From assembly GCA_036245805.1 (NCBI GenBank), contig BTRK01000001.1:15569087-15633086 (forward strand): a DNA stretch of 64,000 bases. The letters are read 5' to 3'. The position numbers and the translations under genes are program-made. The notes beneath the pieces are model-generated. The model had not been told where the DNA came from. It ran no database searches and worked only from the letters and a program-made list of their open reading frames with translations. The stretch comes from Pristionchus mayeri. Its lineage: Eukaryota; Nematoda; Chromadorea; Rhabditida; Neodiplogasteridae. How positions within the stretch are numbered: the stretch's first letter is position 1; the number at the start of each line of letters is the position of its first letter. Below, piece after piece: positions 1 to 11,300 of the stretch.

Positions 1-2430
1 TATATTGGGTTGATTCGATAAATTAAAATTGAGCAATTTAGTTCGGAAGTAATCGGACCAGCTCGAACAGTCCGACTTTTCAATTGCTCTATGCTCCGAG
101 GGGAATAGCGCAAAGGCTACATTTAGCACAATATTACACAGTACTTTCACTGGGTATATCATACGACATAGCCCACCAAACCTGCCATGAGAAACCTACT
201 AGAAATGTTTGCCCAATTACAGAACTACTGTCTTTGAAAATCATAGATCACAAATTGCTGAGTGAAATTTCCTTACACATCATTGATGAATGCTCAATTC
301 CGATGTGTTGTGAAGTACTTTCCCCTGTAAGTATTCTAACACATTTAGGACAGGATATGACTTCCCGTTCAAGAACTGCAGACTTCGAAATAATCATGTT
401 CAGATTCATCTGCTGAAATCAACACTTTTTGGATTCCCCTGCCTCCCCCACACGTTCGAATCCGGATTTTTTGTGCTTAGTAGTACAAAGAACGCCTGTC
501 CAAGTGTTCCTCAATTGGGCAGAATCAGAATCCCACAAGTATTTGATAACCTGAATTTATCCCAAAAATGCTTAAAATAGCCGTTTTCCGATGTTAATAT
601 TCTGAGACTTATCACCTTCTCACGATGATGCGTAGATCAAAATCATATGTACGGTAGTAATCTACCGCCATGGCCATAACACATGGTATTCATAAAATCA
701 TGAGAGTCTAGGCACGCCAACCGAAATTTGAAAAATAAAAAAGAAAGAAACTTATGAACCAACCTAATAGTTTTGCACGCCGAATTTTCTTCTAGATGGA
801 CATAGATATTCTAATAGTAGTTTAATATAATTCACCAAAGGTGTTCAGTTTACAAATATATTTTAGGTTCGATTGAGTTCTTCTGGGATAAGCTGCTTCG
901 TGCAGACCGTGTATATGGAAATCATACTGCCGAAAATTGCACTTTATTCAAACTCCTGCCCCGCACACACTTTTCATATCGGATTTATTGTGATGATCTG
1001 AACCCTCAACCCTTTCCTTGTAATATCCTATTTTGGATAATTTCAGAAATCAATAGTTTTTGGATGGCGAACTGGAATTCAAAAAACCTAAACTCTAGAT
1101 TTTTTGGCAAAATTGTACCTGAAATGATTTCTAAAAATTTTAAATTTTCCGCAATACGAGCATGGTTTACCTAACATATTTCATGTGAAATTATAGGCCC
1201 ATGAGTGATAATTAGAAATCACTCATGTTGAGCTTAGTTGTTACAACGTTGGATTCGGGAGATTTGGTCAAGTTGTCTGTGAATCAGTGGCTTCGTATAG
1301 ATTCAGTTAACTGTATCTTTGAATACGCTCAACAGAATACCATTTCTGGCATATATTTAGAAAGAGCACTCACGGTGCTCATCACCATTGTGCTAAAGAT
1401 TGGAGCATTGTTCGTCTCCGCGAACTAGCACTCGGTAAAACAAATTTTTAAAAAATAGCATGAAAGTCAAATCAGTTCATATTGATATTTTCTCCTCATT
1501 CGGACTGGATAATTCAGTTGCACACTATGGCTGCAATTTACATTCATACCCCCCAACATATTCTAGGAGATCAAGCGACATAAATAATTGAGAAGCAAAA
1601 TCGATGGAAAAATTATAAACCTCCAAAATGCGACAAAACTTATGCACCAACCTAATAATTACCACTAAAGCTAGATATTTACTGAATATTTTAAAAATAA
1701 CCGTACATCCATCTCCTTCTTTGGTTTATATATGGGTCTCATACAATAGTCTCAAATTGAGTTGGAATTTTATAAACAGCATGACCGAAAATATACTTTT
1801 TGGCGTATTTTATCTTAATTAGATAGCGTTTCCACTACTTGATAGCGGAATAATGTAGTAAACAGGCACATGTAATAAAAACAACACAGTATTTGCTATG
1901 GATCATTATAGTTCGAAAGAGAAAAAATAATGAAAAATAGTGAACGAACTTTCTGAACACCCTAATAGGTTATAACTCAATACTATTGCTACTCTTGTTT
2001 TGAACTATCATTATTTGTTGTCAGAACCATCGACTTGTGCCGCCCTCCCGCAGCCTGAGACCAAAACGTGTAAATAATTCGTTCTCAATTACTGTAACTA
2101 GCCACAAATGAAGTGCTTTATGCTAATCCAACTGCATTCTTGTCTCTTAGTTCTGACCATATTTTGTTAACTTTAAATGCACACCATTGTTTCTACCTAT
2201 GTTGTCACCAGTTTTGGATTACCTTGATGTATTCGTTTATTTGTTACACTCTGTTTAAAAATTGAATAAACAATAAGTTCTAAAACCGAATGAAATGTGT
2301 TTTCAACCTGTCTTATGACGGTATTAATATCTGTACTGAATTCTCATTCTTGGTGTATGTTTGAAGGCGGTTTCAACATTTATGTTTAGTTTCAATCACA
2401 ACGTCTTAGTTGTAGAATAAAAGAAAGATG
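1..2430. other. No gene seen; mariner-type transposon ends
   Basis: No exon chain could be supported here; the open frames are short and unlike any protein I know. Three places read like right-hand ends of mariner-type elements: CCAACCTAATA near 758-768 and again near 1647-1657, both preceded by AACTTATG, and a third type (CACCCTAATA) near 1958-1968. Possible left partners are TTGGGTTGATTCGATAA at about 5 and TTAGGTTCGATTGAGTT at about 866, but both have drifted. The stretch therefore looks like a graveyard of small non-autonomous mariner elements, with low confidence in the pairings. Confidence 0.35.
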
Positions 2431-2431
2431 A

Positions 2432-2822
2432 ACCAGCGGACGATTTCTCTGATTTCAAACAAGAAGCATGAGTCTTAAAAACTGTGAGTTTTGCTGACTT
2501 TTATTCCCCCATCTTTAATATCTTCATTACTCATAAACTTGTGCAATAACTTTGGTTGTCATGATATTACATCTCTACCGGTGATCGAACCACAGGCAGT
2601 GGCACCGAATGAAATCAAGGAAGAACCAGTTGAAATCAAGTACGAAGAGATTGATGGATTAGCACATTTCAAGCAGGAGGAGCCAATTTCTGATGTAAAG
2701 ACATCAGTTCAACACGAAGTCATACTTATTTTTTTCAGAAATTTTGCTCATCTAGGGGAACTTCTTGTCTTCTCAATCAGTCTGCTCTAACGTCCAACAG
2801 TGATGTTTCATCGAAAAGAAAG
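2432..2822 (+). pseudogene. Fragment of the acidic/CPSTG-module gene family
   Basis: Two joined exons belong to the gene family that fills the right half of the window. Exon 2596-2694 encodes an acidic module with three PsiKxE motifs (IKEEP, IKYEE, FKQEEP) and ends at a GT donor in phase 0. Exon 2739-2822 follows a TTTTTCAG acceptor and is 84 bases, the usual length of the CPSTG exon, although it reads KFCSSRGTS instead of the usual MFCPSTGxS. Just upstream (2432-2468) is a decayed acidic exon reading KDEPADDFSDFKQEA between in-frame stops. No THAP, zinc-finger or tail exons follow, and the downstream DNA is C/T-rich and then the tRNA-like element. I read it as the broken 5' part of an old family copy. 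Confidence 0.55.
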
Positions 2823-3040
2823 GTAAATTACGCAACCCGCCACTCCCTCATAACGTTCTTTCCCCTCCTCCCTCCCACCTCCGCTCACATGTCTCGCCTA
2901 CCCTCCGTTCCTCCCTCCCTTTCCGTTGCGACCCCGCCAGCTTCTAATCCTTCCTTCCCGCTCTCCCTCTCCTGGCTGAACTTGCACGCGCCCTCTTTTG
3001 CCACCCCATGTACGAGAACGAAAGCGGGGACCACCAGGGT

Positions 3041-3405
3041 GCATCCGTGGCCGAGTGGCAAGCGAGGTTATCCTTCTAACCTGACAAGGGAATGGTCACT
3101 GCGCAAGGTAAAATTATGGAAAGTGACAAATCTGGTGTTCGTCCGAAAACCGTTTTCAAAAAATCCCCATTTTGATCTTTGAACTTGAAAAATTGATTTG
3201 AAAATGTCCCTAAAATTGAGCGTTTCATTTTCACCCACTCTCAGGAGGGATGGAATGTGTGTTCCAAGTTCAAAATGGGCTTTTTTGAAAACGGTTTTCG
3301 GACGTCCTCATAGCATAGATGAACACCAGATATGTCACTTTCCATAACTTTACGTTGCGCAGTGAGCATTCCCTTGTGAGGTCGCTGGTTCGATCCCGGC
3401 GTGGT
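3041..3405 (+). repeat. tRNA-like halves split by a foldback insertion
   Basis: A perfect RNA polymerase III A-box match (TGGCCGAGTGG, 3048-3058) and a perfect B-box match (GGTTCGATCCC, 3387-3397) lie in the same orientation about 330 bases apart, far more than in a working tRNA gene. After the A box comes an anticodon-arm-like hairpin (AGGTT...AACCT with TTCT in the loop). Before the B box is a T-arm (GCTGG/CCGGC). Between them sits an imperfect inverted repeat whose arms run roughly 3092-3175 and 3268-3378, starting ACAAGGGAATG and ending CATTCCCTTGT, where the variable arm would be. The acceptor stem does not pair well, so it is at best a pseudo-tRNA or tRNA-derived SINE. Confidence 0.4.
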
Positions 3406-4120
3406 ATAGCTTCTTTTGCGAGCGTCGCTCTGATCTGAATGCCCGATCGAACAACACTTGTTTCCAAACGACGTGATAATTTAATGAAAATTTCACTCAT
3501 CCTCCGATCATTTTCGCCATTTTCACTCGCAATGCTCGGTCGACTCGCTACTAGGATACTCGGAACAGGGAATTTAACGTATGCTAAGCGATTTTTGGTT
3601 GCTCACGCACTATAGATAATGCAACAGGCTCCTTCTACAGTATGATAGCATATCCTTTTTCATTTGTAAGCGAATACAGTATTCTCTCTCAGTCGATCTT
3701 TGCTCGTTCCGACTCTTCGGCCATCGATCGGAACCGTACGATTCGCCGCGACCACTGAGGGAACACTCGGAAAGGCAGAGAGGATTGGCGAAGCAAGAAG
3801 GTCAGTTACAGCGACGAGAGATGCGTGTATTTTTGAGTGCTTGAGGGAAGGTGAAATAGAAAACTGGTAGTGCTGTAGATATCGAGAATGACAGAACTCA
3901 TTAACAGCCTCTTCTCGCCTTCGCAAGCATACCCTGGCTCGGATCTACAGAGGAAAGTACCATCGTCACCCCCGAATGATGGAGAGGGCGACAGCAAGTG
4001 AGTTGGCGTCGTACTTACTACTGTATGCGTTCGCGCTGACGCATTCGGAGATGGTGGCGCATCGCCCGGAGGGAGAAGTTATGAGAGAATATTAATGTAG
4101 TCAGTCAGGGATGATACAGC

Positions 4121-4168
4121 ATGATGATATAGCATCTTCCAATTAGACGGAAGATGCTGTATCATCAT
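4121..4168. repeat. Short near-perfect hairpin
   Basis: Two 20-base arms (ATGATGATATAGCATCTTCC and its near-exact complement) surround an 8-base loop in the DNA just upstream of the GIY-YIG gene. It may be the remnant of a small palindromic element or a structured transcript; nothing else supports a function. Confidence 0.5.
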
Positions 4169-4312
4169 TCATTCACACTTTTATATTTATTCCCCTCAAT
4201 TCGATATAAGTGTCCGGATAGTTTGCGTCCATGATTGGAGTAGCGAGTGTTGGACTTGAAATACAATTCGAAATGAGAAAATTAGTATGAAAAAATTGTT
4301 TATTGTAAAACA

Positions 4313-7300
4313 ATGAATCCTTACTTATGCAGCCGCCTTGCTACGACTGTGAACCCTTTCGCTGACTCGAATATTCTCATTCCTTCCTACCACGTGGAGA
4401 AGCCATACCAGAAACAAATAGATTACATACGGTAAGAGTAATTTGCTTGCATAATTTTTTTGTTCATAATTTTACATATTACACTTGTGAAACGTACTTT
4501 AACATTTGCCATTTTGATTGCACGACAAGCCGAAAATTTTATTTGGTGTGGTCATCGGATTTTCAGTGGAAAAGTAAACGGCTTTTATTATTATGTGTTT
4601 CGCAATCGTGTATATTTGATATTATAGTGTGGGACAAGTTTGCGGTGCGCAAAATTTCGCAAACAATAAAAGAAAATATCTGTAATTCAGATGATGTTCG
4701 TTGAATGAATGACTTGCTTTCAGTGGGATCGAAGAAGGCCTCTACTACTGCTATGCGCACATCGATCCGCGAGGACTCCCCGATGATATGCGCGAGTGGA
4801 CACCGGAGCTGCTAAAGAAGAAAAAAGCCGGTAAGTCAGGGAGATTGGGTCGTACGAAGGAAATATATTACGCGCTAGAACGATATATAAGAAAGAGGCG
4901 AAAATTTGCTCTATTGAATAGCTATCAATAGTTTTTCCAGTATTCTACATTGGAAAAGGAAGTAAAGACCGTTGCTGCGATCATTGCGATCATGCGAGGA
5001 CCAACACGAACATCTGGAAGAAAGACGTGGGTGCAGAGTGTAAAATCGCCTCAAAATTCTCACCGACATGTACGCTTAAAGATACCCAACACCATTGCAT
5101 TTACTTGAATTTTCGCTCGTGCCTGATCATGCTCTTGTTCTTGCGTACTCTCTCACTCATTTTGCCTAAATCAGGCACGCGCGGAAACTCAATAGTTTAA
5201 AGAGTGTTGGGTAACTTTAATTATCACCCGAAAACAGATTTTAATGTACGATATGTACCGAATTCGATATATTAGTGTGTTCTTAGTGTCATAAGCACTT
5301 CTTATGTAGCCATAATGCAATGGTTACTGCAGAAAAAGATTCGTCGAATCGACGATATCACGATGAGTGGCCAGCAAGTAGTCATCATCAAGATCCCCGG
5401 ATTCTCTGAAGAGGTGTAACTTTTACTTCATCTCAATCCGGAAAAGACAGGGCATGACATTTCTAAGGAGCAAATAATAAAGATATTGAAGTAAATGAAT
5501 AATATGAAAGAAGGAGAGCTGGTTTTTCTCACTTTCCTTTAAGAGACCATCCACGAGAGAACGTAACACCTGGGCAGGGGCCACGGTTGGTCAAAAAATA
5601 GATTCCCTCCATATTTTTTCTTGGAGTAAGGGACCAAAGTTAGGAATGCAGGCACCATTGGCAAAGGTCAGGGATCGGTTTTGAAAAAGTTACAGTAACC
5701 CCTCAATTTTGGGGGTAACAATTTTTTTCCGAAAAGTTTCGTTTTAATTGTTTTTCCGGTGTATTTTCTTATGTAGATTCCGAATTTCCATGTTAAAATG
5801 GTCCAGAATGATAACGAAAAAAATTAGGTCCGAAAAATCGATTTTGGAGATCCAAAATCCCACATAAATGGCCATAACTTTTTTACAAAAAATAATACTT
5901 TGGGTGTTTAGTATTTTTCGAAAGTTCATCATATAATACGTCTATGAGAATTTTTGCAGAATTTTTAAAATGGCTATTCATGCTCAAATTTCGGCCCGAA
6001 ATTGGCAATATGGCGAAAAATCGTGAAAAAGGTGTGATATTTTTGAATGTAAATACTGTTTCCGGCCTCCAATCACCTTCAAATTTGGAATAGGAGTCTT
6101 TCTGGATCACATAAACGTATTCATATTCAAAATTACCAAAATGGAGAAATTTTTAATTTTCGATTTTTCTGTCAAAAATGGTTGAAAAATCGAAATTTCA
6201 AAATTTTTAAATTTCGGCAATTTTTACTTGAGAACTCGTTTATATGATCCAGAAAGACCCCTATCCCAAATTTGAAGGTGATTGGAGGCCGGAAACAGTA
6301 TTTACATTAAAAAATATCACGCTTTTTCACGATTTTTAGCAATAGAGCCAAATTCGGGCCGAAATTTGAGCATGAATAGCCATTTTAAAAATTCTGCAAA
6401 AATTCTCATAGACGTATTATATGATGAACTTTCGAAAAATACTAATCAGCCAAAGTATTATTTTTTGTAAAAAAGTTATGGCCATTTATGTGGGAGTTTG
6501 GATCTCCAAAATCGATTTTTCGGCTCTAATTTTTTTCTTTGTCATTCTGGACCATTTTAACATGGAAATTCGGAATCTACATAAGAAAATACACCGGAAA
6601 AACTATTAAAACGAAACTTTTCGGAAAAAAAAATTTTTACCCCCAAAATTGAGGGGTTACTGTAACTTTTTTCAAAACCGATCCCTGACCTTTGCCAATG
6701 GTGCCTGCATTCCTAACTTTGGTCCCTTACTCCAAGAAAAAAATATGGAGGGAATCTATTTTTTGACCAACCGTGGACCTTTTCCGTTTTCTGGTGGACG
6801 GTCTCTTAAAATTGTTTGAAATAAATATTTATATAGACAACAATCTCAATTTCATTCAAGGGAGCGTACAACATCGAGGCATCGTGGATTGACTACTTCG
6901 ATGTGGATAATCTGACGAATAAGAGAGTAAATCATTTTTTACATTCGACGCATATCTAAATATATCTAAAGTATATATCTATATCTAATATATATATCTA
7001 AAGTCTAAAATCATTTATTTACTTATTCAAGCGAGGGAGCTATTATGAATGCGTCAAAGAGTGGACCCGGGAGCAGAAAAAGAAGCTGGGCGAGTTCGTG
7101 CATCAGGTGAACCGCCTTTCTTTCCTCCCGTTAGCAGAGTCTGGCATGACCAATATCGATTAGGGTGGCTGAAATGGATCACGGTTAACCGTCTTGTTTA
7201 CTCTCTCATAGGGGTCATCCGTGAGGGGAGGGAGAGAGAGACGAGAGAGTCTCTCTCTTCACAGTGAATAGGGAGGGTAGGACTGTCAGAGGGGACGGTT

Positions 7301-7957
7301 AATCGTCTCATCCGTCTCTGACCTGCCAGGCCCTCTAAATAGCGACCCGTTGATCCATTTCAGCCACCCTAATACCGACGTATGTCGTGTCCGGCATGGT
7401 AGCTCATGTAGATACTACTTTATATTCACATTCTTTGCTCTAAATGTGATTCCCAACGGCTCGTTCACTATCACCTGGCATTTTATTCAGCGAAGTAAGC
7501 CTTATAATCACTCCTTTAATTAAGGGATCGTTGTCGTTCCTCCAAACGGTTCCAACCGTGGAGATCGAAGGATGCAAGGGGGGTACAGCGAGTGTATATT
7601 CTTGCCATCGAAGCAACCTGACCAAGCCCTGAAACTGAAAATAAACGTGTGCTCAGGAGTTGATCGTTAGAAAAATTATTCCCACGGGGTCAGGCATAAA
7701 ATATCCACTCTGTTTGAAAATTTGGCGGATCTATTCCATAAGAGTGACGTGCTTGGAAAAAGGAGTGATTTTTGTGAAAACGTACTTTATGGTTAAGATT
7801 TGTGTTTCAAAGTGCCTCAAGAGTCGGAACTCGATCAGTGTTTATGATGTATCGACAAAGTAGAAGTTGAAAAGAATTATATATTTTTCAGGCAGTCTTC
7901 GATAACGAGCCACATCTGCAATATCATAGGGCCGTAGAAGCGGTTCATATTCCATAG
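4313..7957 (+). CDS. GIY-YIG (LEM-3/ANKLE1-like) endonuclease domain protein
   Basis: Seven exons join in phase to about 199 codons: 4313-4431, 4724-4830, 4941-5026, 5333-5413, 6861-6926, 7032-7106, 7892-7957 (TAG stop). Residues ~40-50 read GLYYCYAHIDPRG (the GIY strand) and the exon at 4941 gives VFYIGKGSKDRCCDH, the YIG strand followed by the Arg/His-rich helix of this nuclease fold. KKIRRIDDI...VVIIKI then EGAYNIEASWIDYF match the later GIY-YIG_LEM3 strands and carry the Glu expected to bind metal. The family cuts branched or bridged DNA; in C. elegans LEM-3 acts on chromatin bridges. Here there are no ankyrin repeats or LEM domain, only the nuclease and a short tail, so it is a stand-alone nuclease like other small nematode members. 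Intron 4 holds a 1.27 kb foldback and intron 6 a small MITE. The start is the first in-frame ATG of exon 1; no 5' exon was found. Confidence 0.75.
5539..6809. mobile_element. 1.27 kb foldback element with TTAA ends
   Basis: A near-perfect palindrome fills most of intron 4 of the GIY-YIG gene. It begins TTAAGAGACCATCCAC and ends with the complement GTGGACGGTCTCTTAA; the arms stay complementary almost to the middle (~6180). The TTAA at both ends fits either a TTAA target duplication, as used by piggyBac-type transposases, or a symmetric terminus. It encodes no transposase: the mirrored reading frames are translations of the same arm read on opposite strands. It is a non-autonomous foldback whose RNA would form one long hairpin. 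Confidence 0.8.
7160..7372. mobile_element. Small mariner-type MITE
   Basis: About 213 bases with inverted ends TTAGGGTGGCTGAAATGGAT and the complement ending AGCCACCCTAA, next to TA. The inside is GA/CT-rich and has no coding capacity. It lies in the last intron of the GIY-YIG gene. The TTAGGGTG start resembles that of the larger MITE at 11498. Confidence 0.7.
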
Positions 7958-8117
7958 TACGAGGCAATGCAAAATTCAGATATATGAATATACCAAAGCG
8001 ATATTTTTAATACCACACTCTCTCGTGATTTCGGTGATGCACAACCCTTTGGCATGAAATTGAAAATTGAATCTAGTACTTCTCGTCTTTTATTATTTTT
8101 TCTTGCCTCATTCCTTG

Positions 8118-8346
8118 ACTAATCGCTCCACGATTCTACAATTCCTCTCATTGAAATCCGCGGACCTGAATAAAACTCGCGCCGGGGAAGGATGCCCTCT
8201 TTTGAAATTCTATTCTCATCGTTACGGGAACCGTGGATTTCAATGATTCCTCTCTCGATGTGTACTCCCAATTTTGACCAATTTGCGCGCCGTGTTTTGT
8301 CGTATTTCGTGTTATTCGCGTCGTTAAAAACATTCAAAAGAGACAA
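8118..8346 (+). promoter_or_regulatory. Shared upstream module, copy 1 (before the GYF gene)
   Basis: This stretch, ending about 37 bases before the GYF start codon, resembles DNA at 15044-15135 and 16010-16242. Shared landmarks are GAAATCCxCGGACC, GTGGATTTC, TGTGTxCTCCC, TTTTGTCGTA and CGCGTCGT...ACATTCAA. Two unrelated genes having the same upstream block suggests a copied promoter or 5' leader. An alternative is an old repeat that happens to lie next to both genes. Confidence 0.5.
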
Positions 8347-8382
8347 CGTCCATAATTTTGCTGAAACCAATTTCATTGCAGC

Positions 8383-11300
8383 ATGGAATATCGCATTTTC
8401 TTCAATGACGGACACTCGATTCGGTATGTTCTATTTTTTGTTTAATTTTCATCATTTTAATGTAAATTAGTTAATGTTTGTTTCTCCAGCGGACCATTCT
8501 CAGAGCGCCAAGTGCAGGATTGGTACAGAAAGAAGTGGTTCCAAAACTCGTTGCTCTTCTATGTGAGCCTATTCCAAGTGTCCAGTTTAAAATTTCGAAA
8601 ATAAATATTGATTCGAATTGCAGTTCACTCGAAGCGATGAATTTCCGTCGCATGCGGAGAACAACGGAATCACTCTTGGTGGGCAATTATTTCTAATAAC
8701 GCTTAAGTTTAAAGTTTATTCACAAAAGTGGATGAAAATGTGCTCCCAATTTTATATTTATTGGGGGAGAGGCGGACAAAAGTAAAAATACCAAAAGCAC
8801 ACCGATACCGTTTACTGGGAAGAAATTCTAGCGACTTGTGAGTTGTATCGTTGTAACCAGTACATCACTCTGATTAGATATTCAAACTAGGTAATTATAA
8901 GTTTCACACACCACCTATGGACATTGTCCAACGTTTTGAGCGTATGGGGTCATGGTTCCATGAAAATACAGGTTAGAGGATCCAAACATGGTGTGATAGA
9001 GGAATGCCTACTGGTGACATTGAAACAACGCCGTAGTCGCTGGACCAACTCCCCAGATAACATCGTCGAGTCATGCTTTTGGTCGTTTTGCTTTTGTCCG
9101 CCCCACCTCCTTCATTGAATGACAATGAATAGAAATGTTAAGATTCCCTTCGATCTCGCTACGGAAATGGCTGTACCTTCATCAATTTCGACGAGAACTG
9201 GGAATTGGAGATGCAGCGAGAGGAGAGAAAGTGGAAACTCGAGAAGATGGAGAAGGTAATGAAGTATCAGGTTGGCGGGAAAGTCTTTGTCACTGGTTTT
9301 GTTTTTACACTGCTCGCCACAAATGCACTTTGGTTTTCCCATGTTAATAGTGAATAACAATCAGTGATGGACCTTTATAGTAAACAACTCCCCATTGTCT
9401 TTCCTTCAGTCAAGCTCTAGTAGATCAACGATTTATGTTTCTGGTGCCACACACTACCGACATGTATTGATTTACCTCTCTCTATTCTACACCACGATGG
9501 ATGAAGGATTCGGAGACCCCACTGAAGAATGTTTATGACACAACACCTTCAGCCCCCTCTATGCCCCCTCTACAACACCTTCAGGAATTGGATCCAGATC
9601 CGCGAAGAAGGCGACTTTTCCCTCAATGAATGGGATCGTTCTGGGAGACCGCGTTAGATACATTTTGAGACTTTGTAGAAAGCTGCTTGAATGAACCCAT
9701 TTCAAAGTATCCATGAAATGACTATTGCACTTAGAGTCCACCATCGCACTGTCAAAGAAGGCTTAAGATCTCTTGAAATGAGAAAATATATCGGTCGATT
9801 CATATCCCATGATCTGAGGCAAGCCAGCCGAGACCGTCGTGTCGATGATTCCATTACTCTCCTCATTCTCCAAGGTGGGGATCGATGGCTGGAACGGCTC
9901 ATAACGGGGAATGAGAAGTGGGTCCTCAACGATAACAACCATGTGAGAACCAAACGGGTTGGAGAAGGAGAGCCTCCACAGGGTGTCTCCAAACTTTACC
10001 TGAACCCCAAGAAAAACAAGCTGTCAATGTGGTGGGGAGTGGATGGCGTGATCTAATCGGAGCAACTACCTCAGGGCATGTCAATCACCGGGGTCAAGTA
10101 TTTCACACACCTACAGAATTTGAAGTTGGAAGTCGATCGTTGAAGGCTGAAGGACAAGAAAGTGTACAATCAACAAAATGACCCCCGTCACCAGGTCTAC
10201 AATCAAGTCAAGCAGGAACTGGCTGGATAAGGACGGATGGTTCTACCTTACCCCCCGTATTCTCCTGACATGGCCCCTTCCGATTAGTGGCTTTTCGCAG
10301 ACCTGGCCCCTGCCGTTCGAGGTAGGGCCTTCAATTCACGTGAACGTCTCGAGGTTGAACTCGAGCAATACTTTCATTCGTGCCCAGGCTGGTTCTAAAG
10401 GGAGGGGATCCATACATTACAGACACGTTGGGCACATATTGTCAATAATGAGGACAAGTATAATTGAACTCATGATTTGCCTTTCCCCAAGAAATAACGT
10501 TTTGAAAAAGTGACAAAGACTTTCCCGCCAACCTAATACATTCCATTAAAGTTGCATGGGGATAGCTCGAAATTGTAAGTTAGCTTATTTTTTGAGTTTT
10601 TTGCAATGAAAACTTTTTTTACGTTGGGAATTGCGCCTCGCTTTTGCCAGTAACTCACCCGGTCATATCATACTGCCATGGATCAGACACAACTAGACTA
10701 ATTCAACATTAAAATGACTATTTTCCAGGAGATCGCAGATCTACAACAGAATTTCACTACAATTCTCGGTCTCGAAGAGCATATAAAAAAAGCAAATGGA
10801 CAGTTGAAGGTTAGAAAGAAATGCTCAAAAAATAATATTACTGGTATGAGCTTGCTCTATTTTTATAATGACAATTTTTTACGCAGATAGCGAAAGAGAA
10901 CTTTAAGGCGAACAAAGTTGAATCGATCGAACCCGAGAAGAAGAAGGAGCAGTCTGTAGAGGAGGTTTCTTTATTTTCTAACTATTTATATGATATTTCA
11001 TTCGCATAATGGCACTTATTCAGTTTGAAGGTTGCCTTGTTATATCTTTTCTTGTTTACTTCGTATTTTTTAAAGATTGGAACTATCGTCTCCTCTTTGG
11101 TTCTGGATGCATTCGCCGTGTATGGATCGGGTGATTTCGGGAGTTGGCAAAAAGTTCGAGCAACCGCAATCGGTTAGTGATTGATGTTGTTATGATTTGT
11201 AAGACCTTGAATAGCCATAATGTTATAGACTCCGAATTTGTATGGTTAAAATATTTATATTGGAAGAGTTTTAGCTATGTATTATGATTATAACGAGCAT

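Noticed and set aside
84..416. 110-codon open frame at the left edge
   Set aside because: No domain, no splice context, and it lies among mariner-type ends; composition is like the surrounding non-coding DNA.
3048..3397. A functional tRNA gene
   Set aside because: The boxes match, but they are ~330 bases apart and the acceptor-stem halves do not pair.
9691..10056. A working transposase gene
   Set aside because: The frame covers only part of the mariner transposase, the first catalytic Asp is replaced, and stops interrupt both sides.
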